Shown: in pieces, positions 54,834 to 63,237 of the stretch
How the letters are laid out: each line of letters begins with the position of its first letter
Position numbering within the stretch: the stretch's first letter is position 1
Source: Streptomyces sp. Tue 6430
Lineage (GTDB): Bacteria > Actinomycetota > Actinomycetes > Streptomycetales > Streptomycetaceae
Reading direction: 5' to 3'
Assembly (NCBI GenBank): GCA_021568835.1
Contig: JAKGSH010000010.1
Location: 3,224,001 to 3,288,000, forward strand
DNA: 64,000 nt
The notes under the pieces: generated by a model
Databases searched by the model: none
Told to the model about the DNA's origin: nothing
Seen by the model: the letters and a program-made list of their open reading frames with translations, nothing else
Made by a program: the position numbers and the translations under genes

Positions 54834-55291
54834 GGCCGTGCGCGCCGGACGCGCGAGCGGGGGAGGCCACTCGGGTGGGCTGCGACGGGACGGGTACGGC
54901 CACCAGGGTGAACCTCAACGGGACGGGTACGGCCGCCCGGGTGGCCCTCGCCCGGACCTGGGGGTTCCGTCCTCCGGTGGAGCGATCACCCGAACGGGTG
55001 TCTCATGGATCTGGGGAGAAGGTGGCGGGCATGCGCATCACCCCGGCTTTGCGGACGACCGCCTTGCGGACGGTGGAGCGCCACCGGATCCGGCTCCGTC
55101 GGCTTCGGCTTCGGCTTCTCGGGCTCGTGGAGCTTCAGCGGCTCGTGGGGCTTCAGCGCCACCGGAAGTACCACCGGAACCTCGTCGGAGGAGCGGGAGT
55201 GGGTCCCGCTCGTCCGGTGAGTTGAGGGATGAGGGAAGACGTGGGCCCCGGCGAGAACCGCCGGGGCCCACGTGCGGCAGGGGGCGGGTGG
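54834..55291. other. Gap with one doubtful plus-strand ORF
   Basis: 458 bp. A plus-strand frame ending at 55220 reads GSGSVGFGFGFSGSWSFSGSWGFSATG...EEREWVPLVR with high third-position GC, but its beginning (from 55005) is not coding-like, and the first part looks better in another frame. It may be a small Gly/Ser/Phe-rich gene or a decayed one. Nothing else seen. Confidence 0.4.
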
Positions 55292-55765
55292 CTAGGTGAT
55301 GCGGTGCCCCTCCGCGTCCTCGTGCGTGTAGTAGCGGTAGAACATCACCGCGAAGAAGCCCGCCGCGACCGCGAGCGCGACGCCCGCGGAGTACAGCGTG
55401 CTCGATCCGCTCTGGTTGACGAGGAATCCGATCGCGCAGCCGGCGAACACCGCCCACAGCAGGGCGTGCACTTCGCGCCGCAGCTTCGGGGCCACGGCGC
55501 GGACGGCGACGTACAGCGCGATGAACGCGAGCGTGGCCACGAAGCCGAACAGGACGTTCCAGCCGGTGATCGGCCCGCCGCTGCGCCGGTTCGCCGCGGC
55601 CCAGTAGCCGTAGACCAGTCCGAGCGCGACGGGCATCGCCCACTTCATGACCAGGTGGGTCCGCTCGCCGAAGACGTCGGGCGTGCCGCCCGCACGGGAC
55701 CCGGTCAGGGCCGGTGTCCGCGTGCCCGGTGTCCGCATGCCCGGGGTGGGTGCCGCATGAGCCAT
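55292..55765 (-). CDS. Four-helix membrane protein, unknown function
   Basis: 157 aa. A disordered start (MAHAAPTPGMRTPGTRTPALTGS) precedes four helices: MPVALGLVYGYWAA, WNVLFGFVATLAFIALYVAV, VHALLWAVFAGCAIGFLV, and STLYSAGVALAVAAGFFAVMFYRYY, ending THEDAEGHRIT. ATG at 55765 with GAGAGGAG upstream. Single gene, divergent from the SpoIIE phosphatase across a 21-bp repeat array. Confidence 0.8.
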   Translation of the reverse strand: MAHAAPTPGMRTPGTRTPALTGSRAGGTPDVFGERTHLVMKWAMPVALGLVYGYWAAANRRSGGPITGWNVLFGFVATLAFIALYVAVRAVAPKLRREVHALLWAVFAGCAIGFLVNQSGSSTLYSAGVALAVAAGFFAVMFYRYYTHEDAEGHRIT

Positions 55766-55856
55766 GGGAGCACTCCTCTCTGCTGGCCCCCGCTTCCAGG
55801 GCACACCTGGGCAGGGGCGGTGGCAAGTCGGTGGGAGGCGCCTTTCGCGCGGCGCG

Positions 55857-56030
55857 GACCGGGACGCGCGCTGCGTGGGCCGGGACGCGTGCGGTGCGGG
55901 CCGGGACGCGTGCGGTGTGGGCCGGGACGCGTGCGGTGCGGGCCGGGACGCGTGCGGTGTGGGCCGGGACGCGTGCGGTGCCGGAGCGTGTGCGGTGCGG
56001 GGCGTGTGCGGGCCGGGACGCGTGCTGCGC
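55857..56030. repeat. 21-bp tandem repeat array
   Basis: About seven to eight units of CCGGGACGCGTGCGGTGCGGG with alternating GTGCGGG/GTGTGGG variants (a 42-bp higher-order period), in the divergent promoter region. The period is a multiple of 3, so it looks open in several frames, but no start or family supports coding. Confidence 0.85.
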
Positions 56031-56073
56031 GGACCGGGATGCGGCCCCCGCGCGGGCGTGTTTCGCTGGGGCG

Positions 56074-57354
56074 GTGAGCGACCGAGGGGGCCGGAGGCTG
56101 CTCGCCCGCCACCCGTACGCCCGCCACCCGCATGCCGGGCGCCCGTACGCCCGCCACCCGCACGCCGGGCGCCGGGACGCGCTGGAGCGGCAGAAGCTGC
56201 TGCAGTTCCGCGGCCACAGCGTCACCTGGCTGGTGCCGCTGCTGACGTTGGTCGTCATCGCCGCCGTCGACCTGAGCACCAGTGGGGATTTCCGCGTCGT
56301 CTCCTGGTGCGTGTTCGTCGCCGCGCTGGCCGCCGTCCTGTGCGGGGTGCGTACGACGGCCCTCTTCGCCGTCCTGGCCCTCGTCACCTACGTCGGCGCG
56401 GACTCCGCCTGGCCCGCCCAGTACCGGGAGGGCGCGGGCGACTTCCTCCTCGTCATGGTCGGCGGACTCCTCTCCGTCCTGGCCGCCGCGCTCCGGGTGC
56501 GCGGCGAGCGGCGGATGCTGCACATGCGGCACGTCGCCGAGACCACCCGCCGTACGGTGCTGCGGCCGCTGCCGCCCGGCTGGGGCGGCCTCGACCACGC
56601 CGAGGTCTACCTCGCCGCCGACGCCGAAGCGCGCATGGGCGGCGACTTCTACGACATCCAGCCCGGACCGCACGGCACCCGCGTCCTCCTCGGCGACGTC
56701 CAGGGCAAGGGGCTGGGCGCGGTGGAGGCGGCGGCGGCCCTCCTCGGCACCTTCCGGGAGGCCGGCTACCACGAGGCGGACCTGGCGACGGTCGCCGACC
56801 GGCTGGAGACCCGGATGCGGCGCCACCGCGCCCACACCGTCGCCCTCGGCCGCGACGACGGGGACCGGTTCGCCACGGCCGTCCTGCTGGGCTTCCCCGA
56901 GGGGGAGCACGGGGTGGTCGACGTCGTCGTGTTCGGTCACGAGGCGCCGCTCGCCGTCGGCCGCGGCGGGGTACGGCCGCTGCCCCACGGCGGCGGACTC
57001 CCCCTCGGCCTCGCCGAACTCACCCGCGGCGGCCCTCCGCCGGTGCTGCGCGCCGCCGTCGCCCCCGAGGAGACGCTGCTGCTCGTCACCGACGGCGTCA
57101 CCGAGGCACGGGACCGCACCGGCGCCTTCTACCCGCTCGTCGACGACGTCGCCGACGGCCTCGCCCGCGATCCGCGCACCGCCGCCCCCGGCCGCCTGGT
57201 CGCCCACGTCCGCGACCGCACGCTGCGGCACTGCGGCGGCCGCCTCGACGACGACACGACGATCTTCGCGGTACGGCCGCGGGGCGCGGGGGCCACGGAG
57301 AGTGGGCCGGGTGGGGCGGGCCGCGGGGAACGGACGGAGACGAAGGCCCCGTAG
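56074..57354 (+). CDS. Membrane-bound SpoIIE/PP2C serine phosphatase
   Basis: 426 aa. A repeated basic start (ARHPYARHPHAG twice) leads to helices (VTWLVPLLTLVVIAAVDLS, VVSWCVFVAALAAVLCGV, TTALFAVLALVTYVGA, DFLLVMVGGLLSVLAAAL). The PP2C domain follows: DAEARMGGDFYDIQPG, LLGDVQGKGLGAVEAAAALLG, VVVFGHEAPLAVG, LLLVTDGVTEARD, DDDTTIFAV. It dephosphorylates anti-anti-sigma-like partners at the membrane. GTG at 56074 is inferred. Confidence 0.87.
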   Translation: MSDRGGRRLLARHPYARHPHAGRPYARHPHAGRRDALERQKLLQFRGHSVTWLVPLLTLVVIAAVDLSTSGDFRVVSWCVFVAALAAVLCGVRTTALFAVLALVTYVGADSAWPAQYREGAGDFLLVMVGGLLSVLAAALRVRGERRMLHMRHVAETTRRTVLRPLPPGWGGLDHAEVYLAADAEARMGGDFYDIQPGPHGTRVLLGDVQGKGLGAVEAAAALLGTFREAGYHEADLATVADRLETRMRRHRAHTVALGRDDGDRFATAVLLGFPEGEHGVVDVVVFGHEAPLAVGRGGVRPLPHGGGLPLGLAELTRGGPPPVLRAAVAPEETLLLVTDGVTEARDRTGAFYPLVDDVADGLARDPRTAAPGRLVAHVRDRTLRHCGGRLDDDTTIFAVRPRGAGATESGPGGAGRGERTETKAP

Positions 57355-57411
57355 GGGGACGTTTGCGGGCCTGAGGTCCCCGTTCGCAGCAGCAGCGGTT
57401 ACGGTGCTGAC

Positions 57412-58711
57412 GTGAGTGATCGAGGGGGAGGGACCATGCCCGGAACCGTGCTGCTGCTCGCGGCCTCGCCCGTGGGCAAGGGGTGCCTGGTGGACGCGGC
57501 GTCCGTGCTCCCCGTGCTCGCGGCCGTGCCGCCGGCCGTCCTGGCCGGCACCGACACGGCGAACGTCGTCGAACTCGCCGATCCGCTGGAGCCGCAGGCC
57601 GTGCTGACCCGGCTGCGGGCCGCCGCGGCGGCGCCCGGTCCGCTGACCGTGTTCGTCGCCGGACAGCTCCAGCTCGACCGCAGGCAGCGGCTGCCGCACC
57701 TGGCGCTGGCCCGTACGACGCCGTCGACCGTGCGCTACACCGGCTTCCCCTGGCACTGGTTCCGTGAGGAACTGCGGCTGCGGGCGGCCGGGACGACGAC
57801 ACTGCTGCTCGACCTGCACGCGGACGCCGAGACCTGGGGATGGCTGCGGGGGCGCGGACTGGAGTGCGGGGCGGGGGTCGCCGTGTACGGGAGGGTCGCG
57901 CCTCCGGCGGGGCGGCGGAGGGTGGCCGCACCGACGTACATGAAGGCGATCGCCACCGTGCTGCGGAGCGGGGGGCGGCCGGGGCCGGAGCAGCTGCACC
58001 GGACGGCGTTGGCGCGGATCGCGGGAGAGGGCGAGGTGGGGGACCTGGTGCTGTGGGGTGCGGGTGCCGTGCCGGGCGCGGGTCCCTTGCCGGGTGCGGG
58101 TCCCGCGCCGGGTGCGGCTTCCCTGCCGGGTGCGGGTGTCCCCGGTGGGTTCGCCCCCGCCGCCCCTGCCCACCCCACTCTCGGCCCCGCTCGGGCGGGG
58201 GACCCCCGTCGTCCCTGGGGGCGGCACCCCCGGACCCCCGCTGTCGGCCCTGGACGGGCCCGGTCCCCGAACGCCGGACGGGCCGGTGGACGACCCCCAC
58301 GCCCGCATCACGGCGGCCGTCCAGACCGGTGACCACCCCGCCGCCGACGCTCTCGCCGCCCGCCTGGAGCAGGCCGCGCTCGTCGCGCACGGGGCCGGGT
58401 CGGAGGAGGCGCTGCACTGGTCCGAGGTGCGGGCGGACCTGGCGATGTTCGCGGGGGACGCCGAGCGCAGTTGCCGTACCTGGATGGCGGTCGCGGCGGC
58501 GAGACTGGCCGCGGGCCAGCCCGTCGACGCGGCGCCGGTCGAGGCGGCCGTGGACCGGGCCCACCACCAGTGGGGGCGCATCACGGACCGGAGCCGGGCC
58601 CGCGACCTCGGCCCGGCGCTCGCCGAGCTGCGCGGCCGGGTACCGGGCCGCCGCCAGGGCGCCCTCGACCACGTCCGCGAGCAGCTCCGCCAGCTCCAGA
58701 CGCAGGGGTAG
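57412..58711 (+). CDS. Hypothetical protein with a caspase-like-looking N-terminus
   Basis: About 433 aa after correction. The N-terminal half reads LLLAASPVGKGCLVDAASVLPVLAAVPPAVLAGTD, PLTVFVAGQLQLDRRQRLPHLAL and FREELRLRAAGTTTLLLDLHADAETW; the strand order reminds me of caspase-like folds, but a His-Cys pair is not clear. A Pro/Gly-rich middle (VPGAGPLPGAGP...) follows, then a TPR-like helical end (RITAAVQTGDHPAADALAARLEQAALVAHG...). The frame breaks near 58190-58240 inside a GC-rich mini-repeat; two missing bases would restore 434 whole codons. Downstream of the phosphatase by 57 bp, same strand; possible operon. Confidence 0.55.
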
Positions 58712-59083
58712 GGGTAGGGCGGGGGAGGCCGACGGTCTCCCGCGGCTCGCCGGCACGGCCCACCGGACCGGCCCCGGGACTCTCCGAACCGCCTTCGGGC
58801 GGTCTGTCGGTCCCGTCTCCGGGTATTGGGCCGGCCTCGTCTCCGGGCGTTTGGGCCGGCCTCGTCTCCGGGCGGTCTGTCGGTCCCGTCTCCGGGTGTT
58901 GGGGCCGGCCTCGTCTCCGGGCGGTCTGTCGGTCCCGTCTCCGGGTGTTGGGGCCGGCCTCGTCTCGGGTGTCGGGCCGGCCCCGCTTCCGGGTGTCGGG
59001 CCCGTCCCGTCTCCGGGCGGCCGGGCCGGTGTCTCTCCGGGGCCGGGGCCGGGGCCGGGGCCGCCCGTCCGGGGCCGTGCCGC
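58712..59083. repeat. Degenerate repeat array before the small secreted-protein gene
   Basis: Imperfect copies of a ~54-bp unit (CTCGTCTCCGGGCGGTCTGTCGGTCCCGTCTCCGGGTGTTGGGGCCGG, in parts) from about 58795 to 58990, then GGGGCCGGG runs. Long frames on both strands here are repeat artefacts. It is the 3' side of the gene at 59084-59254. Confidence 0.75.
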
Positions 59084-59254
59084 CTACTTGCCGGTGCGTT
59101 CCACGCCGGTCGAGAGCCGGGGGTCGTCCGCGGTGGGGGCCGGGACCGCGTTGGCGGCGGTGACGAGGGCCGCCACGGCTATGACGGCCGCCGCGACGGC
59201 TCTGGCGTACCGCCAGGAGGGGCGCCCGTAGGGTGCGGATGTGCGTTCCTGCAC
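59084..59254 (-). CDS. Small exported or membrane protein (56 aa)
   Basis: GTG at 59254 with CGAGG upstream. Reads VQERTSAPYGRPSWRYARAV, then a hydrophobic AAAVIAVAALVTAANAV segment and PAPTADDPRLSTGVERTGK. One helix after a basic start suggests a signal anchor or signal peptide. Third-position GC is very high. It is divergent from the XRE-TPR regulator with a palindrome between, and may be its target. Confidence 0.6.
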   Translation of the reverse strand: MQERTSAPYGRPSWRYARAVAAAVIAVAALVTAANAVPAPTADDPRLSTGVERTGK

Positions 59255-59344
59255 GGCAACCTCGCAACGTCGGCGGCGACCAGGGGCGAAAAGCGACGGT
59301 GGACAAAAAGCGGGAACGGCAGCGGCCGCCGCGTCAACCGTGTA

Positions 59345-59358
59345 TTAAGCATGCTTAA
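59345..59358. promoter_or_regulatory. Palindrome TTAAGCATGCTTAA in the divergent promoter
   Basis: Perfect 14-bp palindrome, AT-rich against a GC-rich background, flanked by GTGTA and CACG that extend the symmetry imperfectly. It lies 55 bp before the XRE-TPR gene and 91 bp before the small secreted-protein gene, where an autoregulatory operator would be. Confidence 0.65.
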
Positions 59359-59412
59359 CACGCCGTTTAACCTAGGGCTGCGCCAGCCGAACGGCAAGAG
59401 GGTCAGGGGTAG

Positions 59413-60774
59413 TTGAGGGTGATTCGGGCCGTGGGTGAGCGGGACGAACCGGAGGTCATCGGACGCCGGGTGCAGCGGCTGCGGGTCGAACGGGGGCTCA
59501 CTCAGCGCCAGTTGGCCGAGCCGACCTACACCCCCGCCTACGTCTCGACGCTGGAGGCCGGCCGGGTGCGGCCCTCCGACGAGGCGCTCAGGCACATCGC
59601 GGAGCGGCTCGGCGTCGACTTCGAGGAACTGGCCACCGGCCGCTCCGCCCGGCTCGTCACCGGTCTGCGGCTGCGGCTCACCGAGGCCCAGCGCGCCCTG
59701 GCCACCGGGGAGGCGGAGCAGGCGGCCCGGCAGTTCGCGGAGCTCCTCGCGGAGGCCGAGGAGCACGGCCTCGCCGAGGAGCAGGCCACCGCCCTGCTGG
59801 GGCTCGGGGAGTGCGGGATCGACACCGGCGAGCTGGAGGCGGCCCGCGGGCACTTCGAGCGGGCGGAGCAGTGCCTGGCGCACGCCCCGCTCCCGGCCCG
59901 CGTCCCCGCCCTGCGCGGCCGGGCCGTCGCCCACTATCTGGCGGGGGAGCTCCGTTACGCCGTCTACCTGCTGGAGTCCACCCTCGACGAGCTGAACCGC
60001 GGCGGCCTGCACGACCCCGACGCGCTGCTGCTGCTCTACGCCTCCGTCATCGGCCCCTACATGGACATGGGCGCCCACGCCCGCGCCGCCCAGGCCGCCG
60101 AGTTCGCCCTGGCGCTCGCGCCGCAGGCCGGCGACCCCGCCCTCGTCGCCCGGATGCACCGCTCGGTGGCCCGCACCCTCCTCGCCGAGGGCCGTCTCGC
60201 CGAGGCCGACGCCTCCCTCGCCAAGGCCGCCGAGCTCTACCGTCAGCTCCAGCTGCGCACCGAACTCGCCAACTGCCACTGGATGCGCGGCTACGTCTAC
60301 GCCCAGAACGACGAGCTGGAGCGGGCCGAGGACGAGCTGAAGCAGGCGCAGACCATGCTCTCGGCCCAGCGCGCCGCCCTCTACACCAGCCAGGTCGCCG
60401 TCGAGCTGGCCGACGTCCTGCACCGCCGCGGCAAGTCCGGGAAGGCCGCCGCCCTGCTGCACGGGGTGCTCGGGGACCTGTCCTCGGAGCGCGGCGCCGT
60501 GCACGCGGCCGGCGCGCACCGCCTCCTCGGCATCATCGCCGAGGACGCCCGCGACACCGAGGCCGCCGAGGAGCACTACGTCCGGGCCCTGAGCCTGCTG
60601 GAACGCGCGGGCGCCGCCGGCGACCTCGCCGACCTGTGCCGTCTCCTCGGCGACCTGCTGCGCCGTACCGGCCGGGTGGAGGCCGCCCTGGACGCCTACC
60701 GCACGGGCCTCGGCCATCGCACGGCCCCCGGCACGACGACCCTGGGACCGGCGCCGGCCCAGCCGCCGCTGTAG
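59413..60774 (+). CDS. XRE-family regulator with tetratricopeptide repeats
   Basis: 453 aa. The N-terminal helix-turn-helix (VIGRRVQRLRVERGLTQRQLAEPTYTPAYVSTLEAGRVRPS) is followed by about nine helical TPR-like repeats (ALLGLGECGIDTGELEAARGHFERAEQCL; LAKAAELYRQLQLRTELANCHWMRGYVYAQNDELERAEDEL; EEHYVRALSLLERAGAAGDLADLCRLLGDLLRRTGRVEAAL). This build is typical of peptide-sensing regulators (RRNPP-like), which fits the small secreted-protein gene next door. GTG at 59413. Confidence 0.88.
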   Translation: MRVIRAVGERDEPEVIGRRVQRLRVERGLTQRQLAEPTYTPAYVSTLEAGRVRPSDEALRHIAERLGVDFEELATGRSARLVTGLRLRLTEAQRALATGEAEQAARQFAELLAEAEEHGLAEEQATALLGLGECGIDTGELEAARGHFERAEQCLAHAPLPARVPALRGRAVAHYLAGELRYAVYLLESTLDELNRGGLHDPDALLLLYASVIGPYMDMGAHARAAQAAEFALALAPQAGDPALVARMHRSVARTLLAEGRLAEADASLAKAAELYRQLQLRTELANCHWMRGYVYAQNDELERAEDELKQAQTMLSAQRAALYTSQVAVELADVLHRRGKSGKAAALLHGVLGDLSSERGAVHAAGAHRLLGIIAEDARDTEAAEEHYVRALSLLERAGAAGDLADLCRLLGDLLRRTGRVEAALDAYRTGLGHRTAPGTTTLGPAPAQPPL

Positions 60775-60829
60775 CCCCCGCGGGGGCCTTCCGCCGGGTC
60801 CCGGCCCTCACAGGTCGCTCTCCGCCGAA

Positions 60830-61135
60830 GCCGGGTTCCCGCACCGGCGGCGTCGCCGGCGGGCCGCACCGTCCGGCTGACCGGCTTCGTCACCCGCGGC
60901 GACGGCGGCGCCCGGTACGTCACCCGGCTCGCCGTCGCCTGCTGCGCGGCCGACGCCACCACCGGCAAGGAAGGCCGGGTTCCGCGGCGCGGACGCGCCG
61001 CCCGCCGACGCGTGGGTCACCGGCGTCCGGCGGCCCGAGAGCGCCCTCGGCTCGGAGGCGGCCCGGCCCCCGGTCCTCGACGCGGTGACGCTTACCCGGG
61101 TGCGGCAGCCCGCGGACCCGTACGAGGAGGCCTGA
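60830..61135 (+). pseudogene. C-terminal fragment of a TIGR03943-family protein
   Basis: One frame reads RTVRLTGFVTRGDGGARYVTRLAVACCAADA, another GFRGADAPPADAWVTGV...VLDAVTLTRVRQPADPYEEA-stop. Both belong to the C-terminus of the TIGR03943 (DUF1980-like) membrane proteins paired with metal permeases. The membrane part and start are absent, and the break between frames is not at a homopolymer. Its partner permease is not in the window. Confidence 0.6.
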
Positions 61136-61219
61136 GGAGGTCCGAGGAGACCTGAGAAGGTCCGGGAAGGCCTGAGCCGGGCCGGTTTCCGGTGCCGGTC
61201 GGGCGGTACCCGGCGGGCT

Positions 61220-61980
61220 GTGAGCAGTCCGGAGCCGGACCCCCGGACGGAGGTGATCGCCGTGCCGGAGGACCACGACCGGGAACGGGCCGCCGAGGTG
61301 ATCGCCCAGGAGGTGCGCGGCGCCGAACCCCGGGACGTGCCGGAGCGGCTGTGCGTCGCGGCGGTGCGGCTGCTGCCGGTGATCGGCGCGAGCGTGTCGC
61401 TGCGCGGCGAGGGGGTGCCGGTGCCGGTGAGCGCGAGCAGCGAGCGGGCCGCGCACCTGATGGAGGTGCAGGCCACGCTGGGCGACGGCCCCTGCCTGTG
61501 GGCGGCGGAGACCGGCGCGCCGGTGTTCGCCGCCGACCTCACGGCGGGCCGGGACGCCTCGCGCTGGCCGGTCTTCGCGCAGCAGGCGGCGGCCGCCGGG
61601 GTCCGGGCGGTGTACGCGCTGCCCCTCGGCGACCCGGCGGTGTGCGTGGGCACCCTGGACCTCTACCGGGACGTTCCCGGCGAGCTGGCCGCCGACGAGG
61701 TCCGTACGGCGCGGCTGGTGGCGGACGTGCTGACGGTGGCCCTCATGGCCCTGCCCCACGACGAGGACGCCGGCCGGTACGGCGACGGCGTCTGGCTGAG
61801 TCCCCTGGCCACCGGCCACGACGGCGTGCACCAGGCGGTCGGCATGGTCATGGCCCAGCAGGGGTCCACCCCGACGAGGCCCTCGCCCTCCTGCGGGCCC
61901 ACGCCTTCGCGCAGGGCCGCACGGTCGCGGACGTCGCCCACGAGGTCGTGCACGGCACGACCCGCTTCGACCCGGACTGA
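61220..61980 (+). CDS. GAF-ANTAR domain RNA-binding antiterminator-like protein
   Basis: About 253 aa. A GAF sensor (residues ~20-170: LPVIGASVSLRGEGVPVPV, ATLGDGPCLWAAETGAPVFAADL, GVRAVYALPLGDPAVCVGTLDLY) precedes a C-terminal ANTAR domain (HQAVGMVMAQQGVHPDEALALLRAHAFAQGRTVADVAHEVVHG) that binds paired RNA hairpins. The frame breaks near 61862; one G in the GGGG run joins the ANTAR helices and gives 254 whole codons. GTG at 61220. Confidence 0.87.
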
Positions 61981-62010
61981 GGCGGGGCCCGTCGGTCCCG
62001 GCCGCCCTCC

Positions 62011-62780
62011 TCACACCTGCACCCGCCCCTGCTTCCGTACCTCCGTGAGGCGTTGCACGCCCAGTTGGACGGCGGCCTGGGTCGCCTCGTTGGGGACGTC
62101 GGCGAGGCCGCCGTTGGTGAGGGCGAAGGCGTCCTGGCCGGCGCGGACGGCGGCGACGTCGAGGGCGAGGGCGACGGGCTCCCCGTCGGTGTCCCAGTCG
62201 GTGAGGGTGACGCGCAGGCCCTGGCGGACGTCGCCCACCTCGGGCAGCGGCTGCTCGGTGACGGTGGCGTCGAGGACCGTGCCGTCCGGCGCCTTGGCGG
62301 TGAAGCGGGCGCACTTCTGCGGCAGGGTCTCCAGCCAGGCGAGGGTGCGGTCCACGTCGGCGGGCCGCCGGTCGCTGACCTGGTAGCGGAGCTGGGCGCC
62401 GGTGTCGGCGTCGTCGAGGGCGACGACCGCGCGGGGCGGGGCGCCGAGCAGTTCGTCGCTGTAGAGGCCGTCGAGGAGTTTCTGGCAGTCGGCGGTGGGG
62501 TGGTGGCCTTGAGCATGCCGTCCCGCCAGGTGGCGGCGCCGCGCGTCGGGGTCCAGGGTTCGCCGAGGTCGGTGCCCGTGATGAGCGCGGCGCGCGCCTG
62601 GGCGTCGGTGAGGACGGGGGAGGCGACCGGCGCACTGGGCCGGGCCGGGCCGGACTTCTCGACGGTGGGCAGGGCGGGCCGGGCGGTGGGCGGGTGCTCC
62701 AGCCCGAGGGTGGCGCAGGAGGTGACGGTGACCAGTCCGGCGACGGCGAGGGCGGAGGCGAGGAGGGTACGGCGGGTCAT
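62011..62780 (-). CDS. Secreted lipoprotein, unknown function
   Basis: About 256 aa. Signal with lipobox: MTRRTLLASALAVAGLVTVTSCA (Cys at ~22, no strict LAGC but in place). A Pro/Ala linker and a PknH/sensor-like extracellular body follow (DAQARAALITGTDLGEPWTPT, DRTLAWLETLPQKCARFTAKAPDGTVLDATV, ALALDVAAVRAGQDAFALTNGGLADV), ending GRVQV. Similar to Streptomyces lipoproteins that precede sensor kinases; role unknown. One C at the run near 62505 joins the frames to 257 whole codons. ATG at 62780. Confidence 0.8.
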
Positions 62781-63089
62781 CGGGGGGTGCCTCCTGGAGT
62801 GGCCGGTGCGCACCGGGGCGGGGCCCGCGGGGGCGGGGCCGCGAGGGGTGCCCCGTCCCGGCACCGCGGGGGTGCTCCCTCCCACGGCACCACCACCACC
62901 GCCGGCCGACCAGCGCGGCGGTCCGTCCGGGTTAACCACCGGCTCGTCGGCCCATCGGCCTGTCGGCTCACCGGCTCGTCGGCCTGTCGGCTCACCTGCT
63001 CCCGTCCGGTTCGCCCGTCCGGTGCCGCCACGTCCGCCGGGCGGGTTATTCGCTCGCCCGCCGGCACCGGCCGTTGCTACGGTCGCCGC
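62781..63089. other. Gap upstream of the thrS leader with short repeats
   Basis: 309 bp without a gene. It contains two copies of CGTCGGCCTGTCGGCTCACC near 62940-63000 and TACGGT at 63078-63083, six bases before the leader ATG, a plausible -10 element; no good -35 is visible. Confidence 0.6.
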
Positions 63090-63149
63090 ATGAAGCGCGC
63101 CGCCCACCCGTCTCCCACGACGACGCCGGAGAGTGTCCCGGCGCGCTGA
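63090..63149 (+). CDS. Threonine leader peptide (attenuation)
   Basis: 19-codon ORF, MKRAAHPSPTTTPESVPAR, with three consecutive Thr codons (ACG at 63117-63125). It lies 17 bp before a perfect terminator hairpin and 88 bp before thrS. A TACGGT -10-like hexamer six bases upstream would place transcription start at or near the ATG, giving a leaderless message. This is the layout of a ribosome-mediated attenuator: stalling at Thr codons when charged tRNA-Thr is scarce would alter folding and let transcription reach thrS. Confidence 0.75.
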   Translation: MKRAAHPSPTTTPESVPAR

Positions 63150-63166
63150 CCACTGGACGGAACGTC

Positions 63167-63198
63167 CGAAGCCCCGGGGCGAGTGCCCCGGGGCTTCG
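63167..63198 (+). terminator. Attenuator hairpin before thrS
   Basis: Perfect 14-bp GC-rich stem (63167-63180 with 63185-63198) with a GAGT loop, followed by TCGTGCGGG. It is placed between the leader peptide and the thrS ribosome site. I could not define the competing antiterminator; a small GGAC/GTCC hairpin (63155-63167) touches its 5' arm. Confidence 0.8.
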
Positions 63199-63237
63199 TC
63201 GTGCGGGTGCTCGCCTCTTCACCAAGGAGCGACGACC

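Noticed and set aside
55857..56030. Tandem repeats considered as a CRISPR array
   Set aside because: Units are contiguous with no unique spacers, period 21 bp, and no cas genes are present.
58581..59306. 241-codon Arg/Pro-rich minus-strand ORF
   Set aside because: Arises from the repeat array; only the small gene at 59084-59254, in another frame, looks coding.
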